Below, in pieces: positions 24,340 through 59,300 of a DNA stretch of 64,000 nucleotides. Under the pieces are notes generated by a model, which had not been told where the DNA came from, did no database searches, and worked only from the letters and a program-made list of their open reading frames with translations. This DNA comes from Gymnothorax reevesii (Eukaryota > Chordata > Actinopteri > Anguilliformes > Muraenidae): NCBI GenBank assembly GCA_029721435.1, contig CM056587.1:13103167-13167166 (forward strand). The letters are read 5' to 3'. The translations under genes and the position numbers were made by a program. The number at the start of each line of letters is the position of its first letter. Positions within the stretch are counted from its first letter, which is position 1.

Positions 24340-24640
24340 ACTGGTTTATTAGTTTTAGCCTGTTTTTGCTGGGTAGATTTTAGCATGTCTGTCAGCCTTT
24401 TTATTGAGGAATATTAGCAAGTTTCTGTCTGTTTTTGGCTGGTGGATGTTCGCAGGTCGTTCAGACTGTTTGTGGTGTTTGGATGTTTGCTGATCTATTT
24501 GTCTGCCCTTGGTAGGGGGATGTTAGCTGATTTATTAGAATGCTTTTTGTAGGGTAACGCTTTCGGGTCTTTGAGCCTGTTTTTAGTGAGTGGATGTTAG
24601 CTGGTCTGTTAGCCTGCTTGTAGTGGATGTATTCTGGACT
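24340..24640. repeat. Degenerate minisatellite, ~50-bp unit
   Basis: Six to seven diverged units containing GGTGGATGTTAGC, TGGTCTGTTAGCCTG and TTTTTAGTG blocks. It is a different unit from the array 200 bp to its left, although both include TTAGC. Confidence 0.6.
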
Positions 24641-27600
24641 GTGTAAAGGGAACTGCCAGCCAGTGAGCCTCAGGCTCTAATTTGCCCTGAAATCGTGTAC
24701 GAGCAGCACATCCACTAATAAACACTGTCGCTTCTCGTTATCCACGGGCTCTTGATCCTCTGACAGGCCTAGTGATCTATTTAATACGATAAATCATTGC
24801 AGTCTCTCCAGATGGCCCCACTGCCATGACTTTTAGAGCTCAAACCCGACAAGGCGCCTCCACCCTTAAGATGGGCTCCGATTCCACCCAGGCTTCCGGG
24901 CTCAGGGTGTAACATTCATCTCTCCTATCAGGTGGGGCGGAGGGAAAGTGTGTGTTTCGATGGGGGTGCATAGTGGCAGCTTTATTTCCAGGGAGGTGGG
25001 CTGGACACTCACTGAATCCAGAGGGCTCCCCTGCATGCTAGATCAGGGAGCTTCAAAAATGGACCTCAAATCCAGCCCGGTTTTCTTTCCTCCTGAGTAA
25101 ACAACGATCAATTCTGAGTAGCCAGACAGGCTTTACACCTGATTCCTAGGTAAAGGGAGGCTGGAAAACCAGTGGTACTGGATCATTGGGGACTGTGATT
25201 TGGGGAACGAGCCTGTAGATATTACGGTAGCCACAAAATTTTCTAAATTTGAGATTTGTGACACTCAATCCCTCCTCTTCATGCACGATTAAATATCGAC
25301 ATGACTCAGATGAGGTATTTTAAAAAGAGAATAATGACGATATGAATGTGCTGACGGCCAGCCTTGAGGTGTCTGCTTGTGCTGCTCTGCGCCGCTCATC
25401 TGATAAAGATGTTAAAATTACAACAAAAAAAATGGTTCAGAACTTTTTTCAGGTCTTACTATCAGTCTGACAATGATCGGATGCTCCTCTCTATATCATC
25501 CTAATTCATTTGCGGAGCCCTGAAGTATTTCAGAAAATGGGCTGATGAAAAACCTGCTGGTCCGATTCCCAGTTATGACACTGCTGTATCTGTCAACGTG
25601 GTGCTTAACCTGCTTTTCTTCAGTCGCCTGCATATTCAGTATATTCAAGAACATTTCAAGAATTCTTCAAGAACGGTTCTTGAAACTTTCGCAAGGGTTT
25701 TGTCTTTTTGTCCCGAAAATTATACCAAACCGAACCGAGTCTAATAAATCATTGTAGCCAAATAAAACATTAAATACTGATTTTTGAGAAACGTTCCCTT
25801 GGTGTTGCCCGCAGACGGGCACCCCGTTGGCTGCAGCAGGGACTGTAGCCTGCATGAATTATGGCTGTTGTAGTTCAATTAGCTGAGTACAGTAGTGCCA
25901 GGCATGGATTAACAACTACTCATGACGGCAACATTCAAGTGAGAACTAAAAAAATTTTGGCAGGTACTGGGAGGAATGGGGCAAAAAATACCCATGAATC
26001 ATTGCTGCCTGACCAGATCTAAATGTAGCCTGCTGGCAAAATTGGCAGAGGATGCATGGTAGCAGCAAGCAACACATTGCCAGCAGTGCTCTGCATAGAC
26101 CAACAAGTTAAGTGAGAGGGTGAGTCCAAAAAAACTGGTGTAAAACAGCCACGGCTGAACCGACCTCCATTTTCCTCTGTGTGACCCACCAACAGTCATA
26201 CAGATCGTTTGACTTTGCTATTAATTGACACCAAAATTGTACTCTGATTTGGCCATAGCTAAAAATGGCACAAAAGCGTATTGGCGCTGCACTGATAAAA
26301 TGAACAAATTAAAATTAATTTTCTGTAACAGATAATGATTTACACACTGCCATACACAACACAGTTCTTGTGTTTCTTCTCCCTATTGACAGACAGTTGG
26401 TTTCGTGGACAAAAATAATTCATTTTAATTAATTTTATTTTTCTTTGACACTGAATGTAATGTCCTGGAAGTCACACCTACCATGGCTGTGTGGCACCAC
26501 CCACCTGACCCTAATTTCACCCATTCTCATCTGCTCACCCGACTGAAATCGTATTTTTTGATGGTTTTTGACTGCAGTGGATCTGCAGAGAAGAGACAGA
26601 AATGCGCATTAAATTTCATGAAAGGAACACAGTAAGGAGCTTTATATCTTCAATCTTCCAGGTCTTTATTCATATCTACCACACAGGATCTCCAGCGCAG
26701 ATTAGCATGACTGTCTTCATTTGCATGAGCCCTGTCTTTTAAATTACAGTACATTATTCTGGAAAAACTTCAAGCTCAAGCCAGCAAAGCTCTCCATAGC
26801 TTTCCTTGATGGGAATTTCCAAAGGCCTCTTACTCTGACCATCATAGTGTGCTTTGGCTTACTCAATAATCATCTTCAGCTACTTGCACTAAACTGAGCC
26901 TCTTGTGTGAGTTTTAGCAGTTTTGCTGTGCTAATGATGCTCATGTTCTTGAAATCACTGCTTTTCTGTGCTGATGACATTAAAATGATTGTTACTCACT
27001 AATCAAAGTGCGAAAAAAGTGCCACAATTCTTGACATTTCTACAAAACTGTGTTAAACTGTTATATTAATGGAAGTATCCCTGAAATCCGTACAAAAATT
27101 ACCCTCTCAAATGTGCCAAGCTGACTGAAGATCCACTCAGTTTTTGTACCTCCGTTTATCATTAGTTTGCTATGATTTAAATGATTAATGAATGAATTAA
27201 TTATTAATAGGCTGGCACAATGTTTTGTAAAATCCACATTTATTAGATCATTGGAAACACTAAATATCAGATTAAAGTTGCTTGCAATATGTTGTGTTTG
27301 CTGACACTGGTTAGAATATGAATTGATTCAATTCTGTGGTGATTTTCATAGCTGTATTTCTGTGGTTATTAGCAACTATCTTACCAAGTGTCCATCTGTC
27401 CCTGTCAAAGACCCTGTTTTTGTGACCGCCAAACCTGCAACTCGGGCACCAACTCTTTGACCGCTCTGTTTATGTCTGTATCTTGGTTTGGAGACCCATC
27501 AAGCAATGTGCTGCTGGTAGAACCTCTTTTAAAGGCTCCCTATTGTTCAACACCATTTAATGTCTGTGTTTTTGAATGTGGGGAGATCCATTTTCGATGA

Positions 27601-30600
27601 TAACTCTGCGGAATTGCCCAAACCTGTCACCCCTTCCAGAAGCTCTACATTCCGTCTTCAGGAAAACAAGCACTTATACAGGCCTTTCTGAAATCCCTTG
27701 ATTAGTTACGTCAACAACATACAGTCATCAGTATTGCCCCGCCCACATATAGCAACCAGTGCTGGATACGCCCATTGAGCATCAGTTAAAGTTACATACA
27801 GGTAACATAGAGTGAACGTGGACATTGAGGCCCACTAGAGCACCAAACACCTCGCTAACAGTAGGGTCATAACCCCATCATAGTAGCACAGACCCGAATT
27901 CCTCCTTCCCCTCTTGCACAAACTCTTGTCCAGGCAAGGGACTACATCAAACAGGCATAGCCTACTGAGGATAAATTCACTGAAAAAGCAGACTTTTTAA
28001 AGCTATGGCCAAATCACTTTTGTCAACTGCAACATCTGACATAACCTGAAGCATCTTTATTTTCTGCCAGCGTTGGAAGATACAAAGGATAAATGGCTAA
28101 GATTTATTTTCAGGGACAGTCTGTAACTAGATTATTTCCAATTAGAGCAGAGCTCATCAGAGACTTCAAATATTCTGACTTTTTTCAGGGGGGGGATTCC
28201 TATATTTTGTGCATCCCCTGTATATGAAGAGAAAAGCTTTTCATGTATCAGAAATGTTTGAGGCATTGAGCATAAATGCCTCGTGAAAGAAATTAATATT
28301 CATATTCATCAGTCCACTGTTTATAGTAATGCAGCATTGGCCTCTTGGTTGGCCATGAAATTTGATGCAGATTAATGGAAGCCAATTCTTGCATTACTTG
28401 CTTTGTCTTTCTGTAGTTTAGTTTATCATACTCTAATCATACAGAAAAGGAATCATCTACTCTTTGTTGTTTGGCCATAGGAGTTTCCATCTACCCATGT
28501 GGTTTAGGTATGGCGTGACTTAACAGTTATCAATATAATCTGAATGATATAAATAATTTTCATCAGCAGATGGAAATTTCATCTTTACTTTTTATCATTC
28601 AGTTAACATGATGAGTTTTTAAACCATCACATACATTATTTCTTCACAAAATTTATATTGACATTGCTAAGCTCTCTTTTATAAAATAATGGTTTTCGAA
28701 CCTCAAAATGCTGTTCCACAGGTGGACAAGAAGAGCCACTGACGCGCGAAACACTGATTTGTGTATAGCTATTTTACAATGCCATTATGTTCTATTGTAC
28801 TAAATTTGAATTGTTCTAAAGTCAGGGGACCATGATATGCGGGGCTTATAGCAACTGATGCCCAGTCACGCAATTACTCCGTCCGTGATGAATTTTGTTG
28901 TTGGGTTCCATAAACCGAAAGCTAAACCACTGGACTTATGCTGTAGGGTACTATTTATCTGTTAGGTTGGAGGTACGGTAGTGTTATTGTCCAGTCGGCT
29001 GAGCAGTGTGTGGGCAGGCAATTGCTTTGCTGCACATAAGTCTGGCGTTCACGTGAGCACGGCCGACTACAGATGTGTAGGAAATGGCACGTGTTCTTGT
29101 GCGACCGGGCAGCTCGTCAGATTGGCTCTGATTCCATGATCAAAATATAGGGCAGAAAAAGACATCACGCCGGACTGGGTCCCTCCTCCTAATCATTTCC
29201 GCATATTTCACAAACGGATGCAGTGACGGTTTATGCGAGGATTTAAAAATTAAAAATCACGCTAGACTTTATTTTCTGGACTTTCTGTCTAAATAAAATT
29301 TTAGACACGTCCACTTCAAAAATAATTTGATGTACTTGCTGTTAAACTAACCACTGTTGCTTTGATTGTGGACATTGACTTCTGATTGACCTTCATCAAG
29401 ATGACAGGGCTTGACTTCAAAATAATTTCTCCACCCCTGCATCTGTAGAGCCGTATTCATTTTACATAGCTCTATTCATTTGCTTTCTGTTCAGTAGACC
29501 CCCCGGGAATGTGCATTTAAAGAAGGAAAAGAGAATGTGAAAGAGGGAAGGACCCCACAAAAGTGCACTTTCCCCGCGCATGCGACCGCGGTCATTTGTA
29601 TGGGAAACACAAAGCAAACGGAGGGGGTGGGGACAGGAGCATTTTTTGCTGCGCTGCTCAGCCATGCGTAAAGCGTGATTAATGCAATAGCGAGCGCAGA
29701 GGACGCAGCCAGAAGCGCTTTACAGCCAGGCTTGACCCACTTTCTCCATCAGATGTCATAAGAAATACTGCTCTCAACAGCAACTGGGCAGTTTTCTATG
29801 AAATTATCATGAAATTTACATGCACATACATTAACATTAAAATGGTCTGACTAAATTTGCAGCGAGCGCAGTGCCCTTTCCGGGCATTTGGGTACAGGGC
29901 TTAGCATGGTTGTTGTTGAAATACACTGAAGCAAAGTTCCTGTAATTAAAAGCAATCTTCCCTTTTTATGTCATGTCTGTTTTATGTGGCCGCCATTTTG
30001 TTAGAACTGATGGCTTGAAAGCACAAGCTCAATATTGCTTGTTATAGACACATTTTATCAGTCTCTCGTTGAAGGAATTTGATTCAGCTTTTTAAATTAC
30101 ACTTGAAGTGTAATCGTTTTAATGTTAACGAAGAATAAAAGACAGGAGATTTTGATCTTTCTAAATTAATGCCAATCGGGAGAGACTGCTGGGGGATATT
30201 TTGGATTTAATAGATGTATTTAGCCATAATATCTTGGCCTTAATAACCGCTTTAGTTTACAGGAGCAGGATTTAATTTAATTTAATTATCTATTGCAAAA
30301 AGATGATCAGAGAAATGCAAGTGTCTGTGATTGTTCCCAAAACCCAAAGCACAAGGATGGTCATACAGTTTTATGGCATTGGGAAATCCTTCTTCAGTTA
30401 TACCTGTAGACTGAGGAACCCTTTGTGGGAGAGAACAGAATTTGTGGCAGGACCCAATGTGCCCAATATCAGCCTCTGCGCAGGGTGGGATAGTGGCTAA
30501 GTTTCAGAATGTAATGGGACTCCGGGTGTCTCCTGTGCTGTGGCATTGGAGACTCCTGCTGTGAACCCCGGATCAGAGTTGATACGTAATCCGGCTGTGA

Positions 30601-30767
30601 TGGGGGATTGGTGAACAGCTGGCACTGCCTCTCATCCCCGACCCATCCCTCTTCTGCTTTCTCACACACTTGTTCTCACCTCCTCTCTCTCAACCTCTTT
30701 TAACCTTTCCCTCGCTCTATCTACCTCCAGTTCCCTCCTCCTTGGCGGTACCAAGGTTCAGTGTGGG
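24641..30767. other. Long stretch without recognised gene
   Basis: No exon with recognisable coding content, no RNA gene and no named repeat. A CpG-rich patch at about 29500-29720 includes GCGCATGCGACCGCGG. It could be regulatory, but nothing supports a start site directly. Confidence 0.35.
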
Positions 30768-31085
30768 TGGCACAGAGGCTCAGTGATTCGCACTGATGCT
30801 TTGCAATGAGGAAGTTCTGGATTCGAGTCCTAGATGGTCAGGGCCAACGTGTGTGCAGTTTGCTTGTTCTTTCTGTGGGTTTATCTCTGGATAGTCCAGT
30901 TTCGCCCACCCGGAAATACATGGTTTATTGGAACACTCCTACCAGTGCCCAGAACAAAGACTCTGGCCTGAGAACTGGAGTTGGTCTCCAGGCACTATCT
31001 TGTGCTGCCCACTACTCCTTAACAACATGAATGGATCAAATGCAGAGGACAAATTACCCCACAGGGTTCAATAAAGTATCTCTCA
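30768..31085 (+). mobile_element. tRNA-like fish interspersed repeat, copy B
   Basis: Begins with GGTGGCACAGAGGCTCAGTG (A-box-like) and has a TGGATTCGAGTCC B box, the GTGTGCAGTTTGCTTGTTCT block and CCACTACTCC. It ends with a GGATCAAATGCAGAGGACAA block and GGTTCAATAAAGT. The tRNA-like head suggests polymerase III ancestry. Same head family as the copies at 9872 and 63214, with a different 3' tail. Confidence 0.7.
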
Positions 31086-31328
31086 ATTTCTCCCCCCCTT
31101 TTCTCAAATCGGCCTGTTTCTCCCTTCGTCCTCATCCTTCTCTCTCCCACTTAACTCTATTCTCCTTTCTCATTTTTATTTTTACCTATTTCACAGAATA
31201 TTTTTGCCCCATTCCTACCGGTATTTCGCTCCTCTACTCTTAGCCTGTTAGCACACAGACTGCATTGTGTGTTTGTCTGGTTCTCTGGAGCTGGGTAATC
31301 TATGTGACCGAGTGAACTGCCACTGTGT

Positions 31329-31331
<3 letters not shown>
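31086..31331. other. Pyrimidine-rich stretch
   Basis: CT-rich sequence without gene features. Confidence 0.4.

Positions 31332-31359
<28 letters not shown>
31332..31359. repeat. GA microsatellite
   Basis: Uninterrupted (GA)n, about 14 units. Confidence 0.95.
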
Positions 31360-31363
<4 letters not shown>

Positions 31364-32114
31364 CTCCATTATAAAGCCACAGTGCAGGGATGTGCACTCA
31401 TCTGGGCATGTGCACTAATAACAATAATGCTTTGGTACAGGGATGTTCACATAACGGCACATCATGACAGTACAATGATTTTTAAAAATCTGTGATATCT
31501 TCTTCACAATAGCTTTGTTTGGGTAATACTTTTAAAAGAAAAAAAGTGGGTCCAATTTAATTACAAAAAAACTTACAAATCACATGGTAGCAATAGAGCA
31601 TTTAAGATCATGCACATTCAGGTCCAGAGCTTCGAACATTAGAATGGATGAAAAGGTGATCTCAGATGTTTTGACCACGTCATGTTTTTTTTTGTGCCAA
31701 ATGGGCTGATTAAAGTATTTCTGAAACTGCTGATATTCTGATGTACACTCTACTGCTCAGAGGGTTGCAGTCACATGTGATTTTTCACATTAATTAAATA
31801 GAAAAAACTTTGTACAGTAGAACAGCAAGGCAGCAACCTGACACATAAATCCAAATTCCATAGGGATTTTCCGCAAAGAAAAAAGTATGAGCAGCAATTA
31901 CAAAATATCAATCAATACTTGAAGCGAATCAGACTGTAGTGGGATCACCTTAACCATTAAGTTTATGAAGTATGCCCATCTACAAAGATGAAAATGTGGG
32001 AAATATTGATTCTACATAGAAATCCACTGAGAATGATTCTTTGGTAGAATTGATTTGACTTTTGAATGGTAGAGTGTATGTGTAAATAGATATAAAGTAC
32101 ATACTCATTCAAAT
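31360..32114. other. No gene recognised
   Basis: Nothing supportable seen. Confidence 0.4.
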
Positions 32115-32670
32115 GGGTGACAAATTAAAGGAAAAACCTGGAAAAAATGCATTGACATACATAATGATTGTGGGTATGTCTGTTCATTGTCTTGCCATGG
32201 TTTGGGTACAGTGGTCCCCTTATAGGTGGATGGGTCACTTCAAATCAGAGCGAGTTATTCTGTGTGATCACCTTCATATCCTGTGATGAAGCATTCCTAT
32301 CATGATGGGAGTGGTCTCTTCCAGGCTGATAATGGCCCAAGCCCCACCGGGAAAAGGGGCCAATCAATGATTTTATGAGTATGAAAATGATCCGAAGCAT
32401 ATTCCACCACCTTCAGAGCCACTAGATCTCAAACCAGCTGAACTCAAATGTGGTTTGAGTTTTTGGAGCGGTGTATTGGACAGTGCTCTCCGTCACCATC
32501 AAAACACCAAATGGGGGAATATCTCCAGGATGAAAGGCACTCCATCCCTCCAGTAAAGATTTATACTTGTAGACTTTATGACAAGGGGTGTTTAACCTGG
32601 TATGACAGCTTATGGAGGCAAAACGTCTCACAAAGCCTGTTAATTTTGATTTTTCCATTAATTTGTCACC
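32115..32670. mobile_element. Non-autonomous DNA transposon with GGTGACAAATTAA termini
   Basis: The left end reads GGGTGACAAATTAAAGGAAAA and the right end AATTTGTCACC, inverse copies of each other. Internal blocks (GGTTTGGGTACAGTGGTCCCC, GGGAGTGGTCTCTTCC, CACCAAATGGGGGAATATC) match a non-autonomous fish DNA-transposon family that I know from memory. About 560 bp with no coding capacity. The Tc1/mariner assignment is from family knowledge. Confidence 0.6.
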
Positions 32671-33594
32671 TGTCTGTATGTATTGTTCATAAATCTATTT
32701 CTGAATATTCTGAGGTGGTGTGTTCACACTCTTGCTGAAATTGCATTAGTGCACTCCTGTTCATCTTGGTTTCGATATCTCCTTACAACCACAACTGAGG
32801 TACGTCATTCGCCCACAGTGTAATTCTCTGATTGGAGACGTCATACCGGGTTTGACGTATGACTGGACTCCACTTTGTGATATTCCAGAGATGTGCTTCC
32901 GTAGTGGTTCAGTCTTTGAGAACAGAATTACACATAGCGCTATGCTGAGAATCTATGCGCTGTCACAATCCAATTTAAGCTTCAGTGAAGAGCTGTGTGA
33001 AATATTATCGTCGAAGTCAGAAGCTGCCGAGCTCATGTATTTATAGTAGATTTACAAGACGTTCCCACACAGGCGTGAAAATCTCCTCCACTGCTCATCA
33101 GCCAGAGCGATTCCCGTAGCTGATGCTACAGAATAAACTAAAACCAAAGCTTACGGAACAGCACTCTGGGCAGCTGATTATGGGAGCTTATTTATTTATA
33201 TTTTCCTCGCAGTTTTTTAGCTGTAAGCATATCCATGTCATTGCTATAAAAACTGGGATTATTGAAATGTCATCCAAATATCATTATTCACATTAACTTC
33301 ATATTCTGTTTTTTTTCTCCCTAATCCATTCACGTTTTATGAAAAGTGCGCCCTCTTGTGTTAGAATGAAGAACTCACGTATGATTAATTAATACATCAG
33401 AAATGAGATAATACCTTAGTTAATAATGCATCAGAAATCTTTGCTGTGGTTCGATCTGAATTGTTATATTGAATAAATTTTTTTGATCATCTAATTTCTG
33501 TACTAATTGTTTTACTTGTAAATGTGGAGGAAACTTGCAATTAGACAAGCAAGCGCATTGTCGGGCTTCTTTCTGTCTCTATCTCTGCCTGCAG
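32671..33594. other. Sequence upstream of first pcbp3 coding exon
   Basis: No recognised repeat. A pyrimidine-rich tract at 33568-33594 ends CCTGCAG and supplies the acceptor of the next exon. Confidence 0.5.
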
Positions 33595-33688
33595 GTTATT
33601 GGTCGGCTGTTGTTCCATCACACTCTTCCTGCCCCTGGGGGAATCCTGTCACGTGACCACACACACCTGTCTCACCTCCAATCCCAGC

Positions 33689-56327
<22,639 letters not shown>

Positions 56328-59300
56328 AGGCCCAAACTGACTTCCTCTCCTGCCGCTGTTAGCCGACCTTTCCTCAAACCTGCCCTGCTCCTCCCTTTAA
56401 CCCTGGACCGGTTAGCCATGTCCCCGGTTACCTGTCCACGTGACAATCAGCCTCCACCAGCTGTCCCTTTCGTCTGTGGAGGCGCCTGCTAATAACAAAG
56501 ACAAAACAATGTTGTTTGCTTTTGTTCTTGTAGTGCTTTAGTTGAGTATTTGCGCATGCTGAACGACTAGGACCCACCCGTGTCATTCTTTAACTCCTGT
56601 TTGCTTGTTTTGGTGAGTAGGGTTGTTACGTCTCGCGACCCCTAGGCCTTTGCAAAGAAAATGGCGTATTAAAAAAAAGTACAAAAAATGTAAAATTGAA
56701 AAAATGTACAAAAATGTAATAGCATCTTATTGCTACTAGGCAATGCCATTGGCTTAGAAACAGGAGTGATGTGGTGCACCTAAGCGGGGATGTTGCCATG
56801 GTAACCACTGTGAGTGATAATGAAATTACTTCTGCTCCAGAAAGGCAAAAGGGAGCTGGTCTCTGCCCAAATGTATGTATTTTAAGTTGCATCATGTTTT
56901 TGGTTTTTACAATTAACTAATTTGTGGCTTTTTCAAATCTAAAACTAAAAATCAAATGCTAATTGGCTTATTTAACTTTTGTTGTGGTCAAGAGACTTGG
57001 AATTAAGCTAAATGCTTCACCAAAACTAACCCTGAAACCTCATTTGGGTACTGTTATTATGTCTTTTTAGTTATTTATTTATTTTTTGCTTGTCACCTAA
57101 AAAAAAATATGGAAAGCACTGGGGGAAAGCACAGAAGAGTTTATCATGGCACAGTGAAGTGTCAGACAATTTAAGATATATTCTTTTTAACTCAACTGGA
57201 CTCCAGTTGAGTTCATTATATGCTGAACCATCCAGGGTCTAGCCTCATCCCTCATCTGTTGACTTTTTGACATTAACACTCTGGCATCAACAAATATTAA
57301 CTGATTTTTGACGAATCTTCACATGCAACATCATTACGACAACGACCATGTTGGTATCGCATTTCAGTCTCATCAGACTCAAGATGGCAAACGTAGGCCG
57401 CCATCGTGGATTTGGTCCTGATAACAGCTAAACAACTTGTTTAGTCACCTAATAGCTTTTGTACGTTCCCCACATCCTACTAAGAGTTGATCAACTGTTC
57501 TCCAGTTGAGTTCTGCTTCCCTGGAAGCCCTAGTTCTCCTTTCATTTTCTATTCCCACCCTTCTCTGTGGACTGTCCAAAGGGGCAAGCTAACTGAAATT
57601 GAGTACACTGTCTGAGAATATTAATGATGCACAAACTTACAATACCCAAATGGTACCAGCATTTCCTTAACTGTCTGCTCATGCCTGAAACAATATGGAC
57701 TATCTACTGAAGGTACAGTGCAGTCTTTCTTGTCTGTTCTCCATTCTGTTTTTCAAGGGTATGACAAGTGTGTCATAAGGAGTCCTCCCCGATCTGCCCT
57801 CGTAGTAAAAATTGCCCGTTTTCTGTCTTATTATTTTTGCAACTGTGATTGGACACACAGATGACCCCACCTCTTCATCTCTGAGTATGGTTTATTTCTT
57901 GAAAAGTACTTTCCCAAATTTGCAAGCAAAACGATGGAAAACTGCATTAAACTTCCAACGCATCAAACTTGCTTTTAAAAGTAACAGTCTCGTGAATTGA
58001 CTGGAGGTAACTGGCGGTATGTTCAGTGGATAGTGCACATTTAGAGGGCACAGCAGTTAGCGAGCTGTTTTGAAAAAGACCCTGGACTGCAATTTAAGGC
58101 CACCGAATTGGGTAAACATTAAATTCTACCATCATCCTTCACTGCATCACATGACCCTCTTGGGCCAATGGCATTGCAATCTAGTTTGTTTTTTGCCCTC
58201 TCTCTGTATGCGGTCTATCCTGCATTTTAAGTTATTATTTATACTATAATGTATACCTATTTATATATTCCTGTTTGTAGGTTACTAGCTCCAGTCCTCC
58301 TCCTCCTTGTGTCAAGGAACAATGTTATTTTTTGACACTCTAGTACTGCACGTTTCAGAACGGCACTCTGCATAATCATTAACTTTGCTTTGTTTTTGGT
58401 CTTCGTCGTCTGTGTCTTGGGCACTCTGAGACGAGTAATAAACTGCCTTTAGAGTGGCATGGGAAAAAGCATGAGTAAAACGTAATTAACCAAATTTATA
58501 GGGATTTCAGTTACCATGTGCTGTTTAAAGCTAAGATTTTAAGTTACTTCGTGCTTGTTAATCTCACCCGTGGTTACATCTGAAAAATTTACATGCTGAG
58601 TTTTTTTGTCCACTCTCACTCATATGCGGACATTCATTAATGTCCCTGTCATACAAACATACTTTTTTTTTTTTGGCACTTTCACCTAAATAAACAGACC
58701 ACGCAGTCCTATACCTTTGATAACCTGTTGAGAGCACTATCCCGATTGAAGAACTTTGCTGGGAGTGAAGAAAATTTTATGGGGCCGTGGAATGTTCTAA
58801 GGTTCTGGCCAGAGCCCGTCTGCCTTCTTCAACATGATTGTTTATTTCTCTTTTTTTTGTTTGTTTCATATAGTCATCGTGTCTGCTGCACAGGAGAAAT
58901 TTCTTGGAAATTGTTTTTTTTCTGGATTTAGTACAAGTTAAAAAATAAAAGAGAAACGTGAAAAGCTTTTGTCCTTTGGGATAGTTTATGTGATTATAAA
59001 CAACTTTCATTCACAGCAGATTTGGGATTTTCCATGACTTTTCTCCTGAGATAATTCTATTTTTTAAGAAATTAAATGTATGGGATATTTGTGCTCATGT
59101 ATTCAGGCTGCATAAGAACTTGCATAATTGCACTATAGTCAAATACTTTCTCAAAAAATGGTTAATACTGGAGCAAATCAGCCTTGTTAAAACTTCAAGA
59201 TTTTCTTCTATTTCCAGTTGCACTGCAGTCATGGCAAAACTATGCACATATTTGAAATAATCCTGATAGTCGTGTGCTTTTTCCAGCACCCTCTGTCTGA

